A stretch of 64,000 nucleotides of DNA from Treponema sp. (lineage in GTDB: Bacteria; Spirochaetota; Spirochaetia; Treponematales; Treponemataceae). The notes beneath the pieces are model-generated. The model saw only the letters and a list, made by a program, of their open reading frames with translations. It did no database searches and was not told the DNA's origin. Positions 1 through 7,436 of the stretch are shown in pieces; within the stretch, counting starts at the first letter, position 1; each line of letters starts with the position of its first letter. The stretch covers positions 1-64,000 of the forward strand of contig JAEDCN010000001.1 in the NCBI GenBank assembly GCA_016294105.1. Direction: 5' to 3'. The position numbers and the translations under genes were made by a program.

Positions 1-12
1 GGGAGGTAAACC

Positions 13-1221
13 ATGAAAAAGGATAAGTTCACCCTGAAAAAGGTGGTAGTGGAGCAGGTGGAGCAGTACAACCAGCTTTTGAAGTACGTGTTCCAGGTGA
101 CCAAGCACGTGCTGCAGGAGGTGGGCTGGGAAGAAAAGGAAATTCTTCGGGCAAAGCTTCCTAATTTTCAGCAGGCTCAAGTTTTGGGCTGGTTCGATGG
201 AGATGAGCTTATTTCCCAGTGTGTGGTGTATCCCATGAAGGTGCGGATTTTCAGCCAAATCTATGACATGGGTGGCCTTACGGGAGTAGGAACCTATCCT
301 GAGTACGCCAACCACGGCCTTATGAACAAGCTTTTGGAACGGGCTCTCCATGAAATGCGGGATAGAGGTCAGTACATTTCCTATCTTTATCCTTATTCCA
401 TTCCCTTCTACCGCCACAAGGGGTGGGAAATTATCAGCGATAAGATTACCTACGAGATTCAAGACTATCAGCTACCTAAGAACAAGAAGGTTTCTGGGGA
501 GATTCGTCGTGTACCGGTTACTGGCGAGGAAATCAAGGAGGTATACAATAAGTTTTCTGCCCGCACCCACGGAGCCCTCATTCGTGATGAACTTGCCTGG
601 AACGAGTACTTCATGTGGGACTCCGACGATGTAAATGCCGCCGTTTACTACAGCAACAAGGACGAGTTGGAAGGTTATCTCATCTATTGGATTGCCGACG
701 AGGTATTCCACCTTAAGGAAATGATTTTCTTGAACGAAGAGGCTCGTACCGGCTTGTGGAATTTCATCAGTGCTCACTTCTCCATGATTTCCAAGGTAGT
801 AGGGCAAACCTACACCGACGAGCCTTTGGCCTTCCTGTTGGAGGACGCAAAAATCAAGGAAGACATTTCTCCTTATTTTATGGCCCGCATTGTGGATATT
901 AAGGAGTTCATTGACCGCTATCCTTTCAAGCCAGACAACAGAAAGCGAGTGTGGAATTTTACTTTGTCAGATCCCTTACTACCCTGGAATCAAGGTTCTT
1001 TCACCCTTACCATAGACCGCAACGGCCACGGTACTGTGGAGCCCAGTCCCAAGCGGTTCCGAGACCAAATTGACATTCAAACCATGACCACCATGCTGCT
1101 GGGCTACAAGAACCCCGACTACCTGAACAAGATTGGCCGCCTCCGCTGCTCCGAGGCTACCGTGGACATGCTGGAGGACGCCATCGAGCAGCAGACCCCC
1201 TACTTTTCGGACTATTTCTAG
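13..1221 (+). CDS. Eis-like GNAT acetyltransferase, 402 aa
   Basis: This is a complete ORF from an ATG preceded by GGGAGG at bases 1-6. The N-terminal half (about residues 1-150) looks like a GNAT acetyl-CoA-dependent N-acetyltransferase: it has the acceptor-side strand around MGGLTGVGTYPEYANHGLM, which corresponds to the V-x-V-x-P-x-x-R/H-x-x-G-x-G/M acetyl-CoA loop, followed by a helix with LLERALHEM. The total length of about 400 residues and a C-terminal SCP2-like section (about 290-400) match the Eis family of multi-acetylating enzymes, which have two GNAT folds plus a sterol-carrier-like domain. The substrate cannot be told from sequence; Eis homologues acetylate aminoglycosides or protein lysines. 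It stands alone, with a hairpin terminator just downstream. Confidence is good for the superfamily and low for the biological role. Confidence 0.75.
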   Translation: MKKDKFTLKKVVVEQVEQYNQLLKYVFQVTKHVLQEVGWEEKEILRAKLPNFQQAQVLGWFDGDELISQCVVYPMKVRIFSQIYDMGGLTGVGTYPEYANHGLMNKLLERALHEMRDRGQYISYLYPYSIPFYRHKGWEIISDKITYEIQDYQLPKNKKVSGEIRRVPVTGEEIKEVYNKFSARTHGALIRDELAWNEYFMWDSDDVNAAVYYSNKDELEGYLIYWIADEVFHLKEMIFLNEEARTGLWNFISAHFSMISKVVGQTYTDEPLAFLLEDAKIKEDISPYFMARIVDIKEFIDRYPFKPDNRKRVWNFTLSDPLLPWNQGSFTLTIDRNGHGTVEPSPKRFRDQIDIQTMTTMLLGYKNPDYLNKIGRLRCSEATVDMLEDAIEQQTPYFSDYF

Positions 1222-1231
1222 GGGCTGAATA

Positions 1232-1253
1232 AAGGGAGGCCATAACCTCCCTT
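1232..1253 (+). terminator. Hairpin terminator after the acetyltransferase
   Basis: Arms AAGGGAGG (1232-1239) and CCTCCCTT (1246-1253) pair perfectly around a 6-base loop, 11 bases after the stop codon. A T-rich stretch (TTTATTTTTTT) follows only about 11 bases later, so termination may be imperfect. Confidence 0.6.
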
Positions 1254-1312
1254 CCAGTCTCCCACTTTATTTTTTTCCAAAAATATGGCATACTATCTCA
1301 GATAAACACAGC

Positions 1313-1353
1313 GGTCTGTCATTTATGATGAGTTGTAATTGTTGCGACAGACC
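1313..1353 (+). promoter_or_regulatory. Inverted repeat in the ileS leader
   Basis: GGTCTGTC at 1313-1320 and GACAGACC at 1346-1353 are perfect 8-base inverted repeats separated by 25 bases. The 3' arm ends 6 bases before the AGGAGG ribosome-binding site of ileS (1360-1365). No run of T follows, so it is not a normal terminator. It could be a translational control stem or a protein-binding dyad. A possible -10 (TACTAT, about 1291-1296) lies just upstream. Confidence 0.4.
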
Positions 1354-1372
1354 AAACTCAGGAGGAGTTGTT

Positions 1373-4300
1373 TTGTATAAACCTGTTGACCCAAAGGCGA
1401 ATTTCCCCACACAGGAGGAGGAAGTTCTTTCATTCTGGAAAGAAAAAGATATTTTCAAGAAATCCATTGCCCAGCGTAAGGATAGCGAGGAATACGTATT
1501 CTATGACGGACCTCCCTTTGCAACAGGAATGCCTCATTTTGGCCACTTCATTCCCAGCACCATCAAAGATATTATTCCCCGCTACCAGACCATGAAGGGC
1601 TATCGTGTGGAGCGCCGTTTTGGCTGGGACTGCCACGGTCTTCCTGTAGAAAACCTCATCGAAAAGGAGTTGGGCCTCAATTCCAAGACCGACATTGAAT
1701 CCTATGGTGTAGCCAAGTTCAACGAGGCTTGTCGTGCCAGCGTTCTTCGTTATGTAAACGAGTGGGAGCAGACCATCACCCGCTTGGGTCGCTGGGTAGA
1801 TTTTGAAAACGACTACAAAACCATGAATCCAGAGTACATGGAATCTATTTGGTGGGTTCTCAAGAGCCTGTGGGAAAAGGGACTTTTGTATGAAGGTCAC
1901 TATATTTTGCCCTATTGTCCCCGCTGTTCCACCGTTCTTTCCAACCACGAGCTGGCTCTGGGGGGCTACAAGGAAGTTCACGACCCTGCCATTACTATCC
2001 GCTTCAAGGTAACAGAAGCTGGTCCCAACAGCAATGACAGTGATATGGCCAATGGTTCCACCTATCTTTTGGCCTGGACCACCACTCCCTGGACCTTGCC
2101 CTCCAACTTAGGCCTTACCATGGGCCCCGACATTGACTACGTAAAGGTGGCTGACGGTAACGAATGCTACATTTTGGCAGAAAGTCGCTTGGGAGCCTAT
2201 TACAAGAAGCCTGAGGAATGTACCATCCTGTGGAAGAAGAAGGGAAGTGAGCTGATTGGCACCCGCTACGAGCCATTGTTCCCTTATTTTGCCCAGCTCA
2301 AAGAGGCCACCGACGGTTCTGATGGCAATCCTCCTTCCATTGGTGCCTTCCGTGTCTTGAACGGTGACTTTGTTACCACAGAGGACGGAACTGGTATCGT
2401 TCACACAGCCCCTGGCTTTGGTGAGGACGACAACAAGGTATTCAAGGGAACTGGTGTTCCTACCGTTTGCCCCATCGACAATGAGTGTAAGTTTACCGAC
2501 GAGGTACCTGATTACAAGGGCCGCTTCGTAAAGGATTGTGACAAGGACATCATCGATCGCCTTAAGCAGGAAGGAAAGCTGGTAAAACGAGACCAGATTC
2601 TCCACTCCTATCCCTTCTGCTGGCGTTGTTCTAGCCCCCTGATTTACCGTGCCGTTGGTAGCTGGTTCGTAAAGGTAGAGGATATTCGTCATAAGATGGT
2701 AGCCGCCAACCAGAAAATCACCTGGCAGCCTGACCACATCAAAAACGGTCGCTTTGGTAAGTGGCTGGAGGGAGCCAGAGACTGGGCCATTAGTCGTAAC
2801 CGCTACTGGGGAAACCCCATTCCTGTGTGGAAGTGTCCTGACTGTGGCAAAACCCATTGTGTGGGAAGTCGCCAGGAGCTAAAGGAGCTTTCAGGTGTAT
2901 ACCCAGAAGACCTGCACAAGCACTTTGTAGACGAAATTACTATTCCTTGTGAGTGTGGCGGTACCATGAGACGCATTCCAGAGGTTTTGGACTGCTGGTT
3001 TGAGTCTGGTTCCATGCCCTATGCTCAGAATCACTATCCCTTTGAGAACAAGGAATACTTTGAAAGTCACTTCCCTGCAGACTTCATCTCCGAAGGTCTT
3101 GACCAGACTCGTGGCTGGTTCTACTCACTGACAGTTTTGGCTGCAGCCCTCTTTGATCGCCCCGCCTTTGACAACTGTATCGTAAGCGGTTTGATTTTGG
3201 CCTCTGATGGAAAGAAGATGTCCAAGAGCCTGAGAAACTACACCGACCCAGCAGAGGCTGTGAAGATGTTCGGTGCAGATGCCATCCGTCTGTTCTTGAT
3301 GCATTCCACCGCCGTAAAGGCCGATGACCTGAAATACAGCGACGACGGTGTTCGTGACGTTCTCAAGGGAATCCTTATTCCTCTGTGGAATAGCTACAGC
3401 TTCTTCGTTACCTACGCCAACATCGACGGAATCCAGGCAAAGGGTCATGGTTTTACCGAAAACCTTCCTGTAAATCCTCTGGACCGCTGGCTGCTTTCCA
3501 TCACCCAGAAAATGGTGCAGGACGTTACCGTGGCTATGGATGCTTACGACCTGTCCAAAGCCATTGACCCCATCGTGGCTTACATCGACCAGCTGAACAA
3601 CTGGTACATTCGTCGTAGCCGCCGCCGCTTCTGGAAGAGCGAAAACGATGGTGACAAGAATGAAGCCTACGAGACCCTGTACTGGGCACTGAAAACCTTT
3701 GCAAAGGTAGCAGCCCCTGTAGTACCCTTTATTACAGAAAGCATGTGGCTGAACCTGCGGAACGAGGATGACCCAGAATCTGTTCACTTGGCAGATTATC
3801 CTGTATACAATGAAGCTCACCGTGACTTGGAGCTGGAATTCAAGATGGATACTGTGCAAAAGGCTGTTTCCATGGGACGCTCCCTGCGTTACCAGTACAA
3901 CTTGAAGATTCGCCAGCCCCTGAAGTCTGTGGAATTCGTTACCAGAAATCCTGATGAAAAGCGGGTATTGCTGGAAATGGAAGAATCCATCAGAGAAGAG
4001 CTGAATGTAAAGAAGGTTGTGTTCCACCAGCGAGAGGATGAGCTTGTAGAATACAAGGCAAAGGCAAATTTCCGTACCTTGGGTAAGGAATTGGGCCCCT
4101 TGATGAAAGCCGCCTCTACAATCATTGCTGAGTTGGAGCAGGATGCAATCCAGTCCATTTTGGAAGGTTCAACCCTCAGCATTGACGTGCAGGGAACCAC
4201 TGTAGAGCTTGATGCCACCAAGATTATGGTAGACCGTATTGAAAAGGCAAATCTTAAGGTGGTAAACGAGGGAACTCTTACAGTAGCCCTTGACTCAGAG

Positions 4301-4588
4301 ATTACCGACGAGCTGAAAAAAGAAGGCTATGTTCGTGACTTGATTCGTGGTATCCAGAGTCTCCGCAAGGAAAGCGGTCTTGCCGTTACCGATAGAATCA
4401 ACCTGAAGGTTTCTTGTGGAGAAAATTCTGCTGATACTCAGGAGCTTAAGGATGCCTTCAGCCAGTTTGGAGATTTCATCCGTGGCGAAACCTTGGCCGA
4501 AAAGCTTGACTGGGAAGAAGTCCTTCCTTCAGGCACCCAAGTAGAAGCTGGGGATGCAGTTTGGAGTGTTGCCCTTGAGAAGGCTTGA
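1373..4588 (+). CDS. ileS: Isoleucyl-tRNA synthetase, eukaryote-like type
   Basis: It charges tRNA-Ile with isoleucine in the cytoplasm. The HIGH-like motif is PHFGH (in PPFATGMPHFGHF) and the KMSKS motif is intact (DGKKMSKSLRNY). The editing domain contains the expected WTTTPWTLPSN stretch, and a zinc-type CPYCPRC-like pair lies in the middle. At about 1071 residues, with these motif variants, it belongs to the longer eukaryote-like clade that is also described in spirochaetes and is often associated with mupirocin insensitivity; that property is inferred, not shown. An in-frame ATG exists at 1325, but the conserved start of the family (YKPVDPKANFP) begins at a TTG at 1373, which is preceded by a perfect AGGAGG (1360-1365) with 7-base spacing. 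I therefore choose the TTG. The next gene starts close to or inside its 3' end. Confidence 0.95.
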   Translation: MYKPVDPKANFPTQEEEVLSFWKEKDIFKKSIAQRKDSEEYVFYDGPPFATGMPHFGHFIPSTIKDIIPRYQTMKGYRVERRFGWDCHGLPVENLIEKELGLNSKTDIESYGVAKFNEACRASVLRYVNEWEQTITRLGRWVDFENDYKTMNPEYMESIWWVLKSLWEKGLLYEGHYILPYCPRCSTVLSNHELALGGYKEVHDPAITIRFKVTEAGPNSNDSDMANGSTYLLAWTTTPWTLPSNLGLTMGPDIDYVKVADGNECYILAESRLGAYYKKPEECTILWKKKGSELIGTRYEPLFPYFAQLKEATDGSDGNPPSIGAFRVLNGDFVTTEDGTGIVHTAPGFGEDDNKVFKGTGVPTVCPIDNECKFTDEVPDYKGRFVKDCDKDIIDRLKQEGKLVKRDQILHSYPFCWRCSSPLIYRAVGSWFVKVEDIRHKMVAANQKITWQPDHIKNGRFGKWLEGARDWAISRNRYWGNPIPVWKCPDCGKTHCVGSRQELKELSGVYPEDLHKHFVDEITIPCECGGTMRRIPEVLDCWFESGSMPYAQNHYPFENKEYFESHFPADFISEGLDQTRGWFYSLTVLAAALFDRPAFDNCIVSGLILASDGKKMSKSLRNYTDPAEAVKMFGADAIRLFLMHSTAVKADDLKYSDDGVRDVLKGILIPLWNSYSFFVTYANIDGIQAKGHGFTENLPVNPLDRWLLSITQKMVQDVTVAMDAYDLSKAIDPIVAYIDQLNNWYIRRSRRRFWKSENDGDKNEAYETLYWALKTFAKVAAPVVPFITESMWLNLRNEDDPESVHLADYPVYNEAHRDLELEFKMDTVQKAVSMGRSLRYQYNLKIRQPLKSVEFVTRNPDEKRVLLEMEESIREELNVKKVVFHQREDELVEYKAKANFRTLGKELGPLMKAASTIIAELEQDAIQSILEGSTLSIDVQGTTVELDATKIMVDRIEKANLKVVNEGTLTVALDSEITDELKKEGYVRDLIRGIQSLRKESGLAVTDRINLKVSCGENSADTQELKDAFSQFGDFIRGETLAEKLDWEEVLPSGTQVEAGDAVWSVALEKA

Positions 4589-5564
4589 TGGTATAACAAC
4601 ATCTTTGTCTCTCTTTTCATTTCCCAAGCATGGCAGTAGGTTTACTGCCATCTGGGGACTTATTCTGATAGTCCTGTTCTTTTTGGCTGGTTGTACCAGT
4701 CAAAGAGGCATGGTATCAGAAACTGATTATTTATCCTTGCTGCCGGAAGATGCAGATATGTATCTGCGTTTTCCGGTACAGGATAATGTACATTTTGCTT
4801 CACAGCTTATTACTACCTTTGAGCCACAAATGGAGGCTCAGGATGCACAAAAGCTTACCAAGCGTTTTGATACAATCTACGGAGCGGTAAAGGGCAAGGA
4901 ATTTTCTGCAGTTGTCACTGGCTCCTTTCCAAAGCTGGGACTTGGTTTTGCCCTAAAAGAAAAGAATGGCTGGAAAAAAATCAAGGATTCTGCTATTCCT
5001 GTCACTGGCTCTTTTTATCAATATCGAAATCTTCCTTTTCAAGTTGCTTTTCCTAGCTCATCTCTCCTAATGCTTTCTCCCCAGGTAGATTCCCTTTTAA
5101 CCACCTACCAACAGCAACTGGAGGGAAACTTCATTGCAGCGGAAAATCCTCTGGCTCAATTTGTCTCTGAGCATGAACAAGTTTTTACTGAAAATGCTAC
5201 TTCGGCAAACAGTAGTTCAGCTGGCACCTCAATCGATTTTTATATTCCCGATGTTGTTGCTGTGGTGCTTCCTCTCATAAAAGTAACTCTTCCTATAAAT
5301 CTCCCACTTACAAACCTGTACGGAAGCTTCATTCCCCAAGCTGATTCAGATACAGCAGAAGAAGGGCAGTATGCCTTTGTGGGATATTTAGGCTTGTCAG
5401 ATCCACGTGCACTGAAGCCTGCTTTAACCGTATTGAAGCTGGTAACACGGGGACTTGGTTTAGATCTGACCTATTCTTCTTTAGGGGAATCAACCATAAA
5501 GATTTCAGGAGTCACTCTTTCTGAATCGGTTCTAGGAGACTTGTTACAACAAGCACTTCGATAA
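4554..5564 (+). CDS. Putative lipoprotein downstream of ileS
   Basis: The first ATG in this frame (4554) overlaps the end of ileS by 35 bases; a TTG near 4614 would remove the overlap and still leave a signal peptide, so the start is uncertain. A hydrophobic segment (WGLILIVLFFLAGC) ends in a clear lipobox LAGC, predicting a lipid-anchored exported protein whose mature part is about 290 residues. The mature start contains LLPEDADMYLRFPVQ and the rest alternates short hydrophobic and amphipathic stretches. The placement after ileS and this DADMYLRFPV-type segment recall the T. pallidum outer-membrane lipoprotein TP0453, but that is from memory and weak. The function is unknown; export by the lipoprotein pathway is well supported. 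Confidence 0.65.
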   Translation: MQFGVLPLRRLDGITTSLSLFSFPKHGSRFTAIWGLILIVLFFLAGCTSQRGMVSETDYLSLLPEDADMYLRFPVQDNVHFASQLITTFEPQMEAQDAQKLTKRFDTIYGAVKGKEFSAVVTGSFPKLGLGFALKEKNGWKKIKDSAIPVTGSFYQYRNLPFQVAFPSSSLLMLSPQVDSLLTTYQQQLEGNFIAAENPLAQFVSEHEQVFTENATSANSSSAGTSIDFYIPDVVAVVLPLIKVTLPINLPLTNLYGSFIPQADSDTAEEGQYAFVGYLGLSDPRALKPALTVLKLVTRGLGLDLTYSSLGESTIKISGVTLSESVLGDLLQQALR

Positions 5565-5580
5565 TTACTTTGGCTATAAT
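5540..5580 (+). promoter_or_regulatory. Possible promoter/operator region for the uracil PRTase gene
   Basis: A 14-base dyad CTTGTT-AC-AACAAG (5540-5553) lies at the end of the lipoprotein gene, and a perfect TATAAT follows at 5575-5580, 36 bases before the next ATG. No convincing -35 at the usual distance is visible, so the promoter call is tentative. Confidence 0.35.
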
Positions 5581-5616
5581 CTTATAGAATATAGAGTTAA
5601 TTTTGGAGGTACGAAT

Positions 5617-6687
5617 ATGGATTCAAAAATTATTTTGAAAGCAGAATCCTTGGATGGTTATTTAACAGAAAAAGACCAGGCATATCTTGCTCAGATGGAC
5701 GCCTTGTATGCAAAGGCCATGAACTCATTCAAGATTATCTCTTCTGGGGGATTTAGTTCTTCCATTGCAGCTGAAGAAAAGCGTGTTATAGACGTGTTCA
5801 ACGAAATGGGTAACCTTATGCAGGAAATCTGCAATGAGGTGCCTGGACTTCAGGTTTTTTCTTTCTGTACCGAACGGGGCAGTCATGCAGAAGCCTCTCG
5901 TGTTATTGCAAAGCTGCGGGATATCCGTACTGACCATCAGGAATTTGTTTATTATAGCCAGCGTGCCTACGAGATGCTGTTTCGTCAGGCTTATACCGGT
6001 AGTCCCTCCGACGATAAGAATTATCTTGTGGTAAAGACTCCTGTTACAGCCCCTGTTCAAAACTTTTCCGTTCACAAGATTCCTGACATTGACCACAAAA
6101 TCGAAAATTCTGTTATGTGTGTTATGCTCCGTGGTGCTTTGCTTCCTTCCATGATTATGTCCAAAGAAATTGAGGAATATTCCTCCAAGGGATTTGTGAC
6201 TCCCTTTGCCTTGTTCAAGATTAAACGTAACGATTCCAAGCACGAAAACGACATGGAATACATCCTTGACTTGAAGAATTCCTTCTTCAACTTGGAGGAA
6301 TTGAACGGTAAAGATCTTATTTTTGCAGACCCCATGAATGCCACTGGTGGTTCCTTGGTAACGGTTGTAAAATACCTGCTTGAGCAAGGAGTAAAGCCTC
6401 GTTCCATAAAGTTCTTTAACGTAATTGCAGCCCTCAAGGGAGCATTGCGGGTGGTTCGTGCCTTGGACAACTGTACCGTCTACACTTTGTGGATGGATCC
6501 TGTTTTGAACAGCTCTGCCTACATCATGCCAGGCTTGGGTGATGCTGGAGACCGTCTCAATGGTCGTGACACTGAGGATACACCTCGCAACATCATCCAG
6601 CTCATTGCAGACTATGGAACCAACATAACTGGCTTGTATCGTTCCCAGCTGAGAAAAATTGAGCAGACAGTTTTGGGTACCGTCTAG
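5617..6687 (+). CDS. Uracil phosphoribosyltransferase-like protein with N-terminal extension
   Basis: The start ATG has GGAGG 7 bases upstream. The C-terminal 200 residues carry uracil phosphoribosyltransferase (Upp) signatures: the PRPP-binding loop appears as FADPMNATGGSLVTVV and the uracil-binding loop as YIMPGLGDAGDRLNG, close to the family's DPMLATG and GPGLGDAGDR. An Upp would convert uracil and PRPP to UMP in pyrimidine salvage. The protein is 356 residues long against about 210 for typical Upp, because roughly 150 N-terminal residues, helical and without a motif I recognise, precede the catalytic part. The next gene (TPR lipoprotein) follows without a gap. Family is fairly sure; activity and the role of the extension are inference. 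Confidence 0.8.
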   Translation: MDSKIILKAESLDGYLTEKDQAYLAQMDALYAKAMNSFKIISSGGFSSSIAAEEKRVIDVFNEMGNLMQEICNEVPGLQVFSFCTERGSHAEASRVIAKLRDIRTDHQEFVYYSQRAYEMLFRQAYTGSPSDDKNYLVVKTPVTAPVQNFSVHKIPDIDHKIENSVMCVMLRGALLPSMIMSKEIEEYSSKGFVTPFALFKIKRNDSKHENDMEYILDLKNSFFNLEELNGKDLIFADPMNATGGSLVTVVKYLLEQGVKPRSIKFFNVIAALKGALRVVRALDNCTVYTLWMDPVLNSSAYIMPGLGDAGDRLNGRDTEDTPRNIIQLIADYGTNITGLYRSQLRKIEQTVLGTV

Positions 6688-6689
6688 TG

Positions 6690-7367
6690 ATGAAAAAAGG
6701 TGTTTGCCTTTTTACCCTTATAGCCTTTGTGCTTTTACTTTTTGCCTGTAGTTCTCAGACAGGACTTGGTGTTGTAGGAGAAAAAGATCGAATTTACAGC
6801 AACCTTTTGTCTGAGTACTATCTTATTGGCGAAGCTTATCTGGAAAACAAGAAGTACCAGAAGGCCATAGAGTATTACACAAAGGCCCTTGCTCACCCTG
6901 AATTAGTCGAATCTGCCCGGTACAAGATTGCTTATACCTATGCGCTGTCAGAAAATTGGGAAAAGGCACGAGTTGGCTATGAGGAATTGCTGGTAAAGGA
7001 CCCTAACAATAGTGAATTGGAAAAAAGTCTTGCTTATATTTATGCTCGACAGGGTGATTTAGCCCACGCTAGTTCTTTATATCGCAAGCTTGTGGAAAAA
7101 AATCCCTACGACCAATCGCAGTTGGAAAACTTTATCACGGTATTGATTGCAGGGAATTATTTGGAGGAGGCAGAGCTTGCTCTCCACCAGCTTAAAACAG
7201 ATTTTCCTGATAATACTGTGGCACAAAAGTTTGAAGAAAAGCTTACCAAGGCCTGGGAGGTTCAAGAGGGAAAGGCTTCTTCCAGCGGGCCTTCTTCAGA
7301 AGAAACCCAAGATGAAATTGCTCCTTCTGATGAGGATGTTACAGTAACAGAAAATACAGCAGTTTAA
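6690..7367 (+). CDS. TPR lipoprotein
   Basis: The ATG at 6690 follows the previous stop by 2 bases; a GTG at 6687 overlapping that stop is the alternative. The signal peptide (LFTLIAFVLLLFACSS) ends in the lipobox FAC, so the protein is probably lipid-anchored outside the cytoplasm. Residues about 45-165 form three or four TPR units (for example YLIGEAYLENKKYQKAIEYY and AYTYALSENWEKARVGYEEL). The last 35 residues are acidic and Ser/Pro-rich, likely disordered. TPR lipoproteins serve as scaffolds in envelope complexes, but the partner is not evident. Co-transcription with the upstream uracil PRTase homologue is likely; a strong terminator follows. Confidence 0.8.
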   Translation: MKKGVCLFTLIAFVLLLFACSSQTGLGVVGEKDRIYSNLLSEYYLIGEAYLENKKYQKAIEYYTKALAHPELVESARYKIAYTYALSENWEKARVGYEELLVKDPNNSELEKSLAYIYARQGDLAHASSLYRKLVEKNPYDQSQLENFITVLIAGNYLEEAELALHQLKTDFPDNTVAQKFEEKLTKAWEVQEGKASSSGPSSEETQDEIAPSDEDVTVTENTAV

Positions 7368-7380
7368 TATGCTAAAAAAT

Positions 7381-7425
7381 AAAGGCTGTCTAAGATGAAT
7401 CTTCAATTCTTTGACAGCCTTTTTT
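7381..7425. terminator. Bidirectional terminator between convergent genes
   Basis: AAAGGCTGTC (7381-7390) pairs with GACAGCCTTT (7413-7422), followed by a T run to 7425 on the + strand. On the minus strand the A-rich stretch 7374-7383 supplies a U run, so it can end both the TPR lipoprotein transcript and the convergent five-gene operon. Confidence 0.85.
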
Positions 7426-7436
7426 GTGGTTAAAGA

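Noticed and set aside
1325..1372. ATG start for ileS at 1325
   Set aside because: The added 16 residues do not fit the family, the ATG has no Shine-Dalgarno and the dyad would fall in the coding region; the TTG at 1373 has AGGAGG.
1222..1372. T-box leader for ileS
   Set aside because: Too short, with no T-box sequence or terminator/antiterminator pair.
2108..2857. 249-codon minus-strand frame within ileS
   Set aside because: Shadow of the synthetase codons; no independent support.
3125..4027. 300-codon frame on the minus strand within ileS
   Set aside because: It overlaps a certain gene fully, has no ribosome-binding site or recognisable domain.
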